Source: Enchytraeus crypticus | Lineage: Eukaryota; Annelida; Clitellata; Enchytraeida; Enchytraeidae | Assembly (NCBI GenBank): GCA_905160935.1 | Contig: CAJHZI010000547.1 | Location: 3,058,501 to 3,122,500 of the forward strand | DNA: 64,000 nt | Direction: 5' to 3' | In this document: in pieces, positions 22,903 to 34,349 of the stretch | How the letters are laid out: each line of letters begins with the position of its first letter | Numbering within the stretch: the stretch's first letter is position 1 | Translations under genes and position numbers: made by a program | Notes under the pieces: generated by a model | What the model saw: the letters and a program-made list of their open reading frames with translations, nothing else | Database searches by the model: none | Told to the model about the DNA's origin: nothing

Positions 22903-22964
22903 CTCTGCATAGATATATATATGCATGGATTAAGAATAATTCAGAGCAAGTCTTTGTTACACAG

Positions 22965-23060
22965 ATAATACACGGGTGATACAGGGTGTTACACGGATGA
23001 TCAACCATGTATCACCCGTGTATCACCCGTGCAGCACCTGTGCATCACTGTATACAGGGT
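22965..23060. repeat. 11-bp minisatellite with inverted units
   Basis: ACACGGGTGATACAGGGTG on one side and GTATCACCCGTGTATCACCC on the other: units occur in both orientations around 23005. Confidence 0.85.
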
Positions 23061-23121
23061 GATAAACGATGTATGTATGTATGTACATGTATGTATATGT
23101 ATGTATATGTACATACATACA

Positions 23122-23428
23122 TACACGGGTGATGCACGGATGAATCCGGGATTATACATGAGTAATACATGGATGATACGCTGTTGATACATGGGTGATA
23201 CGCTGGTGACACAGGGTGATACATGGGTGAGACACGGGTGATACACAGGTGATACAGGGTGATACACGAGTGATACACGGGTGATACAGGGTGATATACG
23301 GGTGATACACGTATGATACACGGGGTGATACACGTATGATACACGGGTGATACACTGGTGATACACGGTTGATACACGGGTGATACACGTAAGATACACG
23401 GGTGATACGCGGATGATACACTGGTGAT
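23122..23428. repeat. 11-bp minisatellite (GATACACGGGT)n
   Basis: About 28 units of GATACACGGGT with variants. All minus-strand frames stay open across it because the period is not a multiple of three. Confidence 0.95.
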
Positions 23429-24121
23429 GGATGTCTCCGATACACAGATGGGCAAACAGATGAGGACATTAACAATCGCGTGCAACGGTTCAATCCAGCT
23501 GACGTTTATGCTCTTCGATCAAACGGACTGGCCAGTCAGTTCAAATATTTACAGGGGGCGACAAAATCAAAACTTGCTATGGTTCTCCAGTATACCTTAA
23601 ATATTTTATATCCTTGATATTAACAAAACTCAGCATATTAAGTTTGATTTCATTGTAGTTGAGAGAGAGGCATTTGCACAACAGAAAACACATCATTACT
23701 AATGGGTAGGCGCCAAACAGGCGATCTTTCAAGTTGATTAATACCAAATACTGAATGCGCTTGGGGAATTCATTTCAGGGTTTAGGTCAAAGCCGACCGT
23801 TGAAGTATCGTTGCCTCTTTCACAATCATTATTAAAGTGTGCCATTCGTTAAAAAGTCAAGCTTCGTTCATGACGCCTTCAGGAGAAGAAAGAGACACCA
23901 AACATAGCAAGGGTTATTTTCACTGCAATTCTTCTCGGGCTTCTTTAGTCTAGGAAACGTCAATATACAGCTTACAAGCAAATTTAGTGTTGCCCTTTGA
24001 TGCATCAAAAATCCAAAACTTCAACTTATCTACATAAGCTGTAGCTATATTCTACTTAAAGCTACTACATAACTTAAACAAGAGCTGTTTAGCTAAGTTT
24101 AAAGTCTGCGTTCGTGTAACT

Positions 24122-24215
24122 TGCGAATGAAACTCATGCCGGCTTGGATTTGTCTCAATAGTGCTCGATGTTGTCGTTAATGACAGTAGTACTCTAATTG
24201 TTGTTATGTTATATA
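24122..24215 (-). repeat. Interspersed repeat family R4
   Basis: The minus strand has TAGAGTACTACTGTCATTAA, CGACAACATCGAGCACTATT and GAGACAAATCCAAGCCGGC, shared with 29238, 37186 and 58922. Confidence 0.65.
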
Positions 24216-24466
24216 CACGTATTTATGTGCATTACATATGTCCAGCAGCTTATCAGGCAAGTGTTCTTAAAAAATGAAATTAGCAGTTAGAAAATGAGAT
24301 CAAGCTAGAGTTATAAATATATTACAACTGTTACAACTGACAATCTGTTAAAAATATGTGACAACCGCACTACAATTAGGCGGCTAAATACAATGATTAA
24401 GCTTTGGTAAGGAGAAAGAGACATGAGCTCTCCTGTGTATCAGAAGTTAGCGACTAGCTATGCAAA

Positions 24467-25190
24467 AGGAACAAGTAAACAGGAACAAGTAAACAGGAAC
24501 AAGTAAACAGGAACAAGTTAATAGGAATAAGTAAACAGGAACAAGTAAGCAGGAACAAGTAAACTGGAACAAGTAAACAGTAACAAGTTAATAGGAACAA
24601 GTAAACAGGAACAAGTAAACAGGAATAAGTAAATAGGAACAAGTAAACAGGAACAAGTAAACAGAAATCAGAAAACAGGAACATGTAAACAGGAATAAGT
24701 AAACAGGACCAAGAAAATAGAAACAAGTAACCAGGAAGAAGTATACAGGAACAAATAAACATGGAACAAATTAACAGGAACAAGTAAACAGGAACAAGTA
24801 AATAGGAACAAAATAAACACTAACAAGTAAACAGAAGCAAATAAACAGGAACAAGCAAACAGAAAAGTAAACAGGAACAAGTAAACAGGAACAAGTAAAC
24901 ACAAACAAGTAAACAGGAACAAATAAACAGGAACAATAAACACTTACAAGTAAACAGGAACAAATATACAGAAACAAGTAAATAGGAACAAAAAAACAGC
25001 AACATGTAAACAGGATCAAATAAACAGGAACAAATAAACAGTAAGAAATAAACAGGAACAAATATACAGGAACAAGAAAACATATATATGTAAACAGGAA
25101 CAAGAAAACACAGAAACAAGTAAACATGAACAAGTAAACAAGAACAAGTAAACAGGAACAAATAAACAGGAACAAATAAACAGGAACAAG
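24467..25190. repeat. 14-bp minisatellite (AGGAACAAGTAAAC)n, about 50 copies
   Basis: Tandem array of about 725 bp; the Leu/Phe/Cys/Val-rich minus-strand frames are artefacts of the repeat. Confidence 0.97.
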
Positions 25191-25272
25191 CAGGTAACGT
25201 CTCTATACGTTCAGCTGTTGTTCTTGTAATGTAACCGTTATCCAGCTGCAACAGTCGCACAGACTTAGATTT

Positions 25273-25497
25273 TCTTAGTTGGGGAAGATGTTTGACAATG
25301 TCATGTTGTTGTTGCTGTTGTTGATGTTTCTAAATCGGGGTGGATACTGTACAATGTCAAGTTGTTGTTGTTGATGATAGTTCTTAGTTGGGAGGATACT
25401 GTACAATTTCATGTTGTTGTTGATGATGTTTATTGATAGAGATGACTCCACGATGTCATGTTGTTGTTGTTGATGTTTCTTCGTTGGGGAATGTTGT
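25273..25497. repeat. Imperfect ~56-bp tandem repeat with GTT runs
   Basis: Four or five units with TTAGTTGGG, ACAATGTCATGTTGTTGTTG and TTGATG. Confidence 0.8.
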
Positions 25498-25617
25498 CTT
25501 TCTATAATGAGGTAAGGTTTTCTTCTTATACTGCGAATCGCAGAGCTCATTATTTACTTCTTTGATTTTACATTAGAACTATGCTAACTACTGGGTATAC
25601 TTGACATTTGTCTTGAC

Positions 25618-25772
25618 ATTTCGCCACTGGCTGGAGCCAGTGGCGAAGTCGGTAACATATTCGACCGCGGATCAGTAGGTGCTGGTTCAAATCCTGGGCT
25701 CGTCCTTCAATGACATCGCTTTCGAGTGAGGAAACTGACGTTAACCTTAGCTTTACCAGCTTTTAGCTTTTA
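25618..25772 (+). mobile_element. tRNA-derived SINE, family A, with 5' hairpin
   Basis: GAGCCAGTGGCGAAGTCGG (A-box region), TTCGACCGCGGATCAG, B-box TGGTTCAAATCCTGGGCTC, ATCGCTTTCGAGTGAGGAAA, CTGACGTTAACCTTAGC and a TAGCTTT-rich 3' part. At the 5' edge TCGCCACTGGCT and AGCCAGTGGCGA form a perfect 12-bp stem with a 2-base loop (25619-25644). Confidence 0.85.
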
Positions 25773-26028
25773 CTTGACATTTGTGTCACAAGTTTATTTC
25801 ATGATTTTTTGCACGATTTTTCTTTGACTGTTGTTTTTGTTTGTAACTATGTATAATTACCATTCGGTTGCTGAAATTGAAATTAATAGTAAATTTTAAA
25901 TTTAAGGGTCTGAGCCTGGTCCCCTCCTCCATGGCGACGCTGATGCAGCCGAGCTATATCTCTGAGGTAGGCCTACCCGTCAGTGAGGCGCAGCCGTTGT
26001 GATCCCATGGAAACGACGACTGACGGTC

Positions 26029-26660
26029 TCAGCGTCTTCACCAGCTGCGCTACCATGTTGAACACAAAAAACCTCAGCTGCGCTACCAAGTTCCACACAG
26101 AAAACCTCAGCGTCTTCACTCAGCTGCGTTACCATGTTCAACACAAAACACCTCAGCTGCGTTACCATGTTCCACATAGACAACCTCAGCGTCTTCACTC
26201 AGCTGTGCTACCATGTTCAACACAGAAAACCTCAGAGTCTTCGCCCAGCTGCGTTACCATGTTCCACATAGAAAACCTCAGCGTCTTCGCCCAGCTGCGT
26301 TACCATGTTCAATACAGAAAACCTCAGCGTCTTCGCTCAGATGCGCTACCATGTTCAACACAGAAAACCTCAGCTGCGCTACCATGTTCAACACAAAAGA
26401 CCTCAGCTGCGCTACCATGTTCAACACAGAAAACCTCAGCGTCTTCGCTCAGCAATGCTACCAGGTTCAACACAGAAAACCTCAGCGTCTTCGTCCAGCT
26501 GCGTTACCATGTTCAACACAAAAAACCTCAGCTGTGTTACCACGTTCAACACAGAAAACCTCAGCGTCTTCACTCAGCTGCGTTACCATGTTCAACACAG
26601 AAAACCTCAACGTCTTCGCCCAGCTGCGCTACCATGTTCAATACAGACACCTCAGCGCTC
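26029..26660. repeat. Minisatellite of mixed 46-bp and 33-bp units
   Basis: Units run ACCATGTTCAACACAGAAAA, CCTCAGCGTCTTCGCCCAGC, TGCGTT. Short units lack the 13 bases around GTCTTCGCCCAGC. All three plus frames stay open over 450-800 bases because neither length is a multiple of three; not a gene. Confidence 0.93.
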
Positions 26661-26813
26661 TATTTTATCTATGATACCGTTCACGACTGGGCAAGGGAGA
26701 TGGCAATCTTTACGGACTTCATCATTTCTCACCCCCAACCCAACACCCGCACCACAATACCCGCACCCCTGGGATGGGATTTGGAATTACAAAAATTCAT
26801 AAGGCAATAGATC

Positions 26814-27064
26814 TCTCTTAGTGCACTGCCTACTGGCAGGTCCATTGTATATAACGCCTCTACTCATCTCTATCTTCAGTCTTTCTCTTCATGTCCACAT
26901 ACGAGTGGATCTTTAAATCATTTATAACAATCCTTTTGATATACCATTATTCCTGGGGAATTATGCTTATGATGAGGTGGACCCCCTGTGCCTTCCTCAG
27001 CTTCGACTAACAATTGCTGGGCAGGGGCGTCATTCCCTGAGAAAACAATCCTGTTTACCCATAA
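26814..27064 (-). mobile_element. RTE-tailed short retroelement (family S), complete copy
   Basis: About 250 bp. Minus-strand head: ATGGGTAAACAGGATTGTTT, GAATGACGCCCCTGCCCAGC, GAAGCTGAGGAAGGC. It then passes into RTE 3' sequence (ATCCACTCGTATGTGGACAT, GGACCTGCCAGTAGGCAG, CACTAAGAGAG). The same junction occurs at 50936-51187, so this is a family rather than a chance join. Confidence 0.75.
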
Positions 27065-27364
27065 GGCAATAAATTGCAAACTTAATTCCCCTAAGACTTG
27101 AGAGTACACACATTAGCACAAATAAAATAAAAACATATATTAGCTCATTTTATATCATGGTCTGAGCCTATATAATTTTAGGCCCTATGCCATTGATGAT
27201 ATCACTGAAATGTTGGCTAGTTATTTACTTTACAAAACGCAAGAACTCAGCATATGTACCATTTTTATAAAAATCTGAGACATGAGGATGTACAGCACTG
27301 GATAAGTTCAAAATAGAACTAAGACCTTTGGAAGGAGACTAAGAAACCATAATTAAAATCTCAG

Positions 27365-27418
27365 CGTGAATAAAAAACGCACATATAAACACAATATATA
27401 TATAATGTATATATAAAC

Positions 27419-27455
<37 letters not shown>
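27365..27455. repeat. TA microsatellite followed by GA-rich tract
   Basis: TATATA run (to 27454) then GAGAGA-rich sequence to about 27515. Confidence 0.9.
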
Positions 27456-27456
<1 letters not shown>

Positions 27457-27559
27457 TGAGAGAGAAAGAGAGATAGAGCGAGAGAGAGGGATGAAGAGAT
27501 TGAGGAAAGGAGAGGGACAAAATACATTCACGGAATCTGAAGTTTGACTACTAATTACT

Positions 27560-27775
27560 ACACACTAAGAGCACTAAGAGTGTAACATCATCATTCATCA
27601 TCATCGTCCTCCCTTGAATCCTGGTTCAACTAGAGCCGAGATACGAATAGATCTTCTTCTCCATTTGTTGCGAAAATTTTGCAGCAATCTGGAGCCTAGG
27701 CGCTCACCAACCGAATGCCCTCTTTTTGAAGTTCACGGTTAGTCATTCTTCAGAAAACTGGACACAACACGGGTA
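27560..27775 (-). mobile_element. LINE family D, 3' UTR fragment
   Basis: (CAT)n on the plus strand, then GAATCCTGGTTCAACTAG, GATACGAATAG, CTGGAGCCTAGGCGCTCACC, and TCTTCAGAAAACTGGACACA. Collinear with 55060-55370. Confidence 0.75.
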
Positions 27776-28189
27776 GCACACTAATAATGCAGCAAAAGAA
27801 AATTATGAAGCCATGCCTATACAATCATAGATTATATACAATCTATCATACAAACTATTTACAATAGCTCCAATTAAAGGAATACATGTTAAAGGCAATA
27901 GCCTAAAGCTCTCCAACTAAATTTGTATAATATAATGGTCAATATACAGGTCACTATTCTAGTTTTCCTTAGTAAGGGCGCCACATAGAAGTCAAGTAAT
28001 GCTAAATATAGGGAGATATAAACATAAGATGAAGAGAAGAATATAGAGCACAAAGAAACACAGGAAATAACTGAGGAGGTGGCTGAAGAGAAAAGTTAGC
28101 CATAACAAAAGTGAGAAAAGAAAATGAATAATAGTTAAGTATACACTATGGGTTATCTATCTAGCTGCCCGTCTGAAAGTATATTCAGA

Positions 28190-28526
28190 TAATCCAGTGA
28201 AACATATAGACAAATCAAGGCTGAGCGTAACAATGCCTTTAACAACAATTCTCATTTTCCATTAATTCGTTTTCGCCTTGAAATAAATTCAGCTATTTCT
28301 TTTAATCAGCCGCGAGTCAGACGTGACGTTCGGAACAAGTTGCCGCTGAAGAAGTCGATAAAACCAGCTCCTACACCGATCCTTCTACGTAACACCATCT
28401 CAGACGTATCTAATCTCAGACCGATGAATCAATGCCCTGCCACTGTATCAACGACTGTAGACTTCCAGTCAACTGCCACCTGGCTATATTTAGCCCTGAG
28501 CAGATATTATTTGATTTGTACGTAAG
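28190..28526 (+). other. Unassigned open frame of about 110 codons in intron 1
   Basis: Stop-free frame containing QPRVRRDVRNKLPLKKSIKP and SDVSNLRPMNQCPATV. It is GC-richer than the surroundings, has no family I recognise, and lies opposite to the PLC gene. A remnant of a mobile element or chance are both possible. Confidence 0.2.
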
Positions 28527-28900
28527 ATTTATGTTCTTGAGTTTTAGAGCATTGGAGTGTTCTGGCATTGTTCTCTAGGGAAAATCCAAGTGGTCTATGA
28601 ATACTATCCATATATCTATCTTTCTATCGCTCTCTTTCTCCCCCCCCCCCCCCTCTCTCTCACTCTCTCTTTCTCTCTAGCATTCTCAGAGCCTCTCACT
28701 AAGTAAATGGATTAGTTTCTCTACAGCAAGAGTTCAAAGCTTTCTACTCGCTGACCTCCTTCAAGAGAAGAAACAGAATTAAACTTGAGTTTAGCTCTTC
28801 GCTGTGTTAACTATGCAACTTCTAATCACTCAGAAGCCTCAAAATAATCAAAGATTCAATATAATAGATTCGCGCCATCGCAACTTAATTAAATAATGAG

Positions 28901-28944
28901 TTTCTATAGCCTCTTAGTGCTATAGAAACAGCACTAAGAGGCTA
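28901..28944. repeat. Two overlapping, mutually exclusive hairpins
   Basis: TAGCCTCTTAGTGCT (28907-28921) pairs perfectly with AGCACTAAGAGGCTA (28930-28944). TTTCTATAG (28901-28909) pairs perfectly with CTATAGAAA (28920-28928). The two stems use overlapping bases. Confidence 0.8.
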
Positions 28945-29100
28945 ATGATGCACATGATGCATATACTAACGATGCACTTAATAGACTAATAATGTACAGG
29001 ATGCATAGGCTAGTGATTCGCATAATGCATATGTTAGTAATGCATACATTGCATAGGCTAATAATGAATATGGCGCATAGGCAACGAATGTTCATGTTGC
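28945..29100. repeat. Degenerate ~27-bp tandem repeat
   Basis: Loose repeats of GCATAGGCTAATAATGCA-like units, five or six copies. Confidence 0.6.
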
Positions 29101-29237
29101 ATTAACAGTTCAAAAAGAGGAGATGTAGATCCCACTGATTTAATCAAAATACAGTTTTTCAATTGATGCTAAACATTACATGGCACAATGTACCAGAGTC
29201 CTTACTAATGTTGAAACATACAATAAATAATTTTAAA

Positions 29238-29390
29238 ATAACAATTAGAGTGCTATAGTCATCAATGACAACATCAAGCACTATTGAGACAAAATCAAGC
29301 CGGCGAGCAAAGAGAAGGTCCAAAAACGGTGCAAATTCCAAAATCCAGATAATCAGTCCAAAGTAAAGTGAATTAAGGAAAAGGAAATGT
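29238..29390 (+). repeat. Interspersed repeat family R4
   Basis: TAGAGTGCTATAGTCATCAA, TGACAACATCAAGCACTATT, GAGACAAAATCAAGCCGGCG, GAAGGTCCAAAAACGG; about 85 percent like the copy at 58922 by eye. Confidence 0.75.
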
Positions 29391-30237
29391 GATTATTTAT
29401 AAGTGTCCTTACATGCAAGTAAGGAAACTTTTACACTGCGTAACTTTTGAGTTACTCAGAAACAATCACACATAATATTTGCGGTAGATAGAACATTGGC
29501 ACCAAGGGCAGATCCAGGAGGAATAGTCTACTCACAGAGTCGCTATGACAGGTTTGAGATTTGATTCTAGGTTCTAACCACTTAGAAGAATATGCTCTAA
29601 TGGCAGAGGTCAATTCAGTGCTCGCATAAATATAATAGTAAATATGACATCGCTAATAGCATCTTCTTTAAAGAAAACAAATTAGACCCTTTATCAATAG
29701 TATTAATTAATTATTTGATTGATTAGAGTTCGACCTTCGATGTATTCTGCTAATGGATCAACTGGACTCAATTCCCCGTCAAACATTTTACCGCAAAACA
29801 TTTCAACGCAGAAAAGAAAGATGAACGGAGTGCGAAACAATGGATCGCATCGTGTCACTTTAAATCAATTCGAGATATTTTTAATATCACGTCGCCATGA
29901 AAGAACTGTGAAAATCGAATAACCTGGCCTCACAAATTCTATTTATTTTATCTTAATTAGTAAACTGAAATATATTGCAAACTACTGAATATCAGACACA
30001 GTGAAGTATGGTAAAATGACAGGACTTACAGATTTATATTATAGATACAATGTTAAATACCTTCTAACATTATGCACTATGAGATATAAACTGTCAACAT
30101 AATTCGTTATCCATTAAAAGATAATGCATATTTCGACAGAAAATATCTACTTTCATTTAATTTAAAAAATATTGAAAATAATAAATCTTCTTAGCATAAA
30201 CGTAGAATAACTCAACTGAGCTATCTTCAATCATAAC

Positions 30238-30415
30238 ATGGGTGTGTAAGTGTACGTGTATGTGTATGTGTATGTGTGCATGCGTATGAGTAAGTGTATG
30301 TGCGTGTGCACAAGTGTATGTGTATGTGTATGTGTGTGTACGTGTGTATGCGTATGTGTAAGTGTATGTGCATGTGCACAAGTGTATGTGTATGTGTATG
30401 TGTGTATACGTGTGT
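30238..30415. repeat. GTGTAT-rich microsatellite
   Basis: Repeats of GTGTATGTGTATGTGTATG with GTGCACAAGTGTATG inserts at about 85-bp spacing. Confidence 0.93.
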
Positions 30416-31149
30416 TACGGTGTCTGTCTCGTGGACCTTCCAAAATTAAAAGAAGTGTACAGAAGGTGTATATATACGTTACATATCTGATATACTTTTT
30501 TAAGAATTACGAATGAATACTAATAAAATATAATACAATTAAGTTCTTAAAAACAATGTTATAAACAACAGTTATTAAAGAATTTAACAGTTCACAAGGA
30601 ATTCGTCCGTAGCACAGTGAGTAGCATAAAATTTTAATAGACCATAAACAGAATCGTTGACAAGTACTCTATTATTAAGATAAATACTTGAGTATCAAAC
30701 GCAATTATTTATATAATAAGGGAGTAACAATTTTTCAACCACATGTAATGGATGAATCACATTAGTTATGACCAATACAGTCATCAAAACAGAAATACAA
30801 CAATTATAAATTGCTGTTATTACAGTTTGTCTAAATTTGTTGATTGTGCAGCTTGCCTTAATAATAGCAAAACGAAACTTACATGAAATGCACTTAAATT
30901 TTATAATTTAAAATTTGTAATTTATTCATAGCGCCATACATTTATTATATGCAGCGTTACAAAATAAATTTCCAACTCCATACAGGAACTACCTCTGCGG
31001 TTAGATGAGAGAGATAGATTGACCACACCCAGATATTTGATAATGTCAGTCCAGGTATGCTCATTACGGGTTTGACATACATGCGCTTTAATAAATATTA
31101 TATAATACTATATAAATAAATGAATATATATGTATATTATATATAATGG

Positions 31150-31183
31150 ATAAGATATATATATATATATATACATATGTAAT

Positions 31184-31230
<47 letters not shown>

Positions 31231-31332
31231 AAGGTTTAACGTCCGTTTCCTCATCCAGGGAAGATGTCAGGGACGTATACATATATATTATATATAAATG
31301 TATAATAAATATTATATATGCATATATATATA

Positions 31333-31370
<38 letters not shown>
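31150..31370. repeat. TA microsatellites flanking a LINE tail
   Basis: TA runs at 31156-31174, 31189-31227 and 31338-31368. Confidence 0.9.
31226..31278 (-). mobile_element. L2/CR1-type LINE 3' terminus
   Basis: AATAAAGGTTTAACGTCCG, TTTCCTCATCCAGG, GATGTCAGGGACGT: only the last 50 bp, caught between TA runs. Confidence 0.7.
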
Positions 31371-31529
31371 TTACTGGGATGTCCGAAAATTATTTAACAT
31401 TTTTCAATGTATATTTATTAAACAGAATCGATTGATATAATGGTGCTTCGAATTAGTTTTATTATTTCATACGTTAAATACTGCGTCCTACTACTGGTTT
31501 ATGACCGGGGCATTCAATAGACACGTCCG

Positions 31530-31610
<81 letters not shown>

Positions 31611-31612
31611 TC
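31530..31612. repeat. TA microsatellite
   Basis: Nearly pure TA, followed by a sequence (31612-31750) that may be a much-decayed R2 repeat (GATCAGCAAGGTAAGTCC and a TTCTGAG word). Confidence 0.9.
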
Positions 31613-32379
31613 ATCGATCAGCAAGGTAAGTCCTTCAAAGAGGCAAGGCCATATCCATACCTTATATAGCATATATACAGACTGGGGCAAAAATATACTA
31701 TATTGTTGCCTCAGTCTGTAGATTGTGGAAAATAAAGGCTTCTGAGACTCTTGCAAACTATAAAATGATAATGCATTTAGTTGTAGTTACTGTATATACT
31801 TAAGCGCCACTACGTATGTAACTAAAGCTTAGGGGACAAAATTTATGGCATTGTTCTTCCTTAAAGTCAAGTAAGTCCGTCTGTAGAGTCTAAATTGATT
31901 ACTTCTACTGGAGCTAAGGTGTTTTAAATTAAGATTGAACTTAGGAAAGGTAATACGATGTTCAAATCATTTATCCATACCCCTGGCATATTTTTTAGAT
32001 GAAGCGAAAGCAAATGTAGCTCAAGTAATTTAGCTCTAGCTGATTTTAGTATTTCCAGTAAGGAAGCAATTTGTAAATATGGCAAGATGCAGGTTATTAC
32101 TTGCAGAAAGTAAGTATAGACGTAAAGTGATAAGATGAAGATAATTGCTTGTTGAACTTAAGGATAGACATAATGTCACCAATATCAAGTTCCTCTGAGA
32201 CACAAGTATGTCATAAAAAGGGAAAATTTTCTACATAAAATCTGATAATATATCCAAGCACTTTCAGTAAATTTAAAGGGGGTTTCGAAACATCACTAGC
32301 AGAACTAACGAAGTCTTGTTCAACTTTTAAAGTCTCAATAGCGCACTGACTAGAGGCGTCAGGTAACGTCATGAAGTTT

Positions 32380-32578
32380 TAAATAACAGATCCTCACGTG
32401 AATTGAACTGTCGCGGATTCATTTCCCGGAGGCGCTGATCTGAGAATAAAATCTAACACATTTACAGGACTGTTCTACTGAAAACTGACTAAATTGCTTA
32501 AAGGTTTAAAACAAGTGGTATTGAAAAAGTGATAGATGTTAACACTGAACATGATTGAACATTTAAATATAGCGCGTA
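32380..32578 (+). mobile_element. tRNA-derived SINE, family C
   Basis: B-box-like GCGGATTCATTTCCCGG, then CTGATCTGAGAATAAAATCT, ACAGGACTG, AACTGACTAAATTGC and GTGATAGATGTTAACACTGA. Aligns along its length with 39695-39865. Confidence 0.65.
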
Positions 32579-32815
32579 TTTTATTATTATTTTTACCCCT
32601 GATTAAAAGAACCCCAAGTTTGATTTTAAAAAAACGATTCAAGCAATACGTGCAGAATCGCCACCCGGCTGCTCGAGATCATCTAGCTGCTTAAAAAGAA
32701 TTGCTTAGGCACACTGCATTGAATCCTTGCAAAGTCATGGAAATCCTTTGCCAAAGAACAGAGGTCTCTCGCTTATCACCTGTTTGCTCTGCAATGAGTC
32801 TGCCTATGATGATGC

Positions 32816-32915
32816 TGATAATGATGATGATGATGATGATGATTATTATTATTATTATTATTATCATTATTATTATTATTACTAATACTATTACTACTGC
32901 TACTACTATTATGAT
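32816..32915. repeat. Trinucleotide microsatellite (ATG)n-(ATT)n-(ACT)n
   Basis: Three adjoining triplet runs. Confidence 0.93.
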
Positions 32916-34028
32916 TATTATTCAATCAGCCACTAGTTACTATGAATGAGTATTAGATAGAATATTGAATAGTGCTAAAATAAACAAATTACTCTAGTTA
33001 AATTCATAGTCAATTAAGTTCATAGTCTTTTACTATGGATCGAAATTAACTCTCTACCGTTCCACAAAATGCAAACTGGCTTGTTCACTTGTTCAAACTG
33101 GATTGTTGCTTTAAGGGAGTCCATTCAAGCAAAGCAATATCGTTTTACCTCGCAACTTTAGAATCATAATTTGACATCAAGTTTTTAATATGGAAGCACA
33201 TGTTGTGATAAAGTCGTTGTAATATAAAGCACCACTTGACAGTTGATAAATCCTCGGTTTAAACGAGTGACAAATCGAATGAAAAGGCAATGAACTGTTG
33301 CTGCTCCTGCATAAGCTTTGAAGTGATAAAAACCTGGATGGTACATCGCCAGTCATCTTTGAAGCTTCGAAGTATTATACAGCGTACACACAAATAAACT
33401 AGGATTAAATAAATTTAATGTAATAAAAATATACGCAAAAATTGACGTTCGGCACTGAATAAAAAGTAAACTTTTCAGGTTATGCAATCATGCAGATATT
33501 ATACGTACAGCCTAGCTTTTGTAGTCGAAAGTTAATTAATAATAAACGATCGCTTGCAATTATAAAAACTTGAGAATTCAATAAATCCGCAGACCCTCAT
33601 TGAAATTATCACGAGCAGTTAACGATGGTCTGTATTCTCACTTGCTTCGGCTTCAAAAGGAGATAATATTTTGATAAAATAAAACAAAGCACCATAATAA
33701 AAGCGAAAATATTTTTTAAATATTATCACTTAGGAATATAGAGCTTATTAATTACAAATAATAAGTCATCAATTTTGAACATAATGGTAAATGAATAAAG
33801 GCGTTATAAAACATCTGTCGGAAGTTCAAATCATCTGTCGACGGAATGCTCTAGTAAAGGGATTTAAAGCCCGTGAACCTGTGGCGGAATCAGATAAGTA
33901 TCCAAATCAAGATCTAATTGGGTTCAAGCTCTGATTATTACCGGCGTATTATCGAAGTAATTATGTTCCTTCATAACGCATAAAGCGAGAAATGTTAATC
34001 AGAAGGGCAGTACGATACAAGGTCACTA

Positions 34029-34140
34029 GGGCACGGGCCCTGGTTGGTCAGGTAGGCACGGGCCCTGATTGGTCTGGTAGACACGGGCCCTGGTTGGTCT
34101 GGTAGGCACGGGCCCTGGTTGGTATGGTAGGCACGAGCCC
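34029..34140. repeat. 25-bp GC-rich minisatellite
   Basis: About 4.5 units of GGCACGGGCCCTGGTTGGTC plus TGGTA; each has the palindrome GGGCCC (last unit mutated). GC-rich island in AT-rich surroundings. Confidence 0.93.
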
Positions 34141-34349
34141 CTAGCTAACCACTACTTTATCACTAGTTTGAAAACCAATACGTTCTATGAATCAGTAAGC
34201 GAACCACACTCCATCGTCCAATGTGATATCCTCGATAGTTTCGTTCATTCAGGTCACGTAAGATCTCACTAGCTCACCGGTGTACGGCATCACGTGTAGA
34301 ACAGAGTATACTCTCTCTTCGATCATCTGTAACTGAGGCAAATACATCT

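Noticed and set aside
22704-23008. Tyr/His/Thr and Met/Tyr/Val/Cys repeat frames
   Set aside because: Microsatellite translation on both strands.
23001-23493. Tyr/His/Ser/Pro-rich frames on the minus strand
   Set aside because: Products of the 11-bp minisatellite; all three frames are open.
24454-25260. Leu/Phe/Val/Cys-rich frames that resemble membrane proteins
   Set aside because: Products of the 14-bp minisatellite in several frames.
25983-26810. Frames of 275, 165 and 153 codons on the plus strand
   Set aside because: They overlap in three frames over the 46/33-bp minisatellite; the repeat alone explains them.
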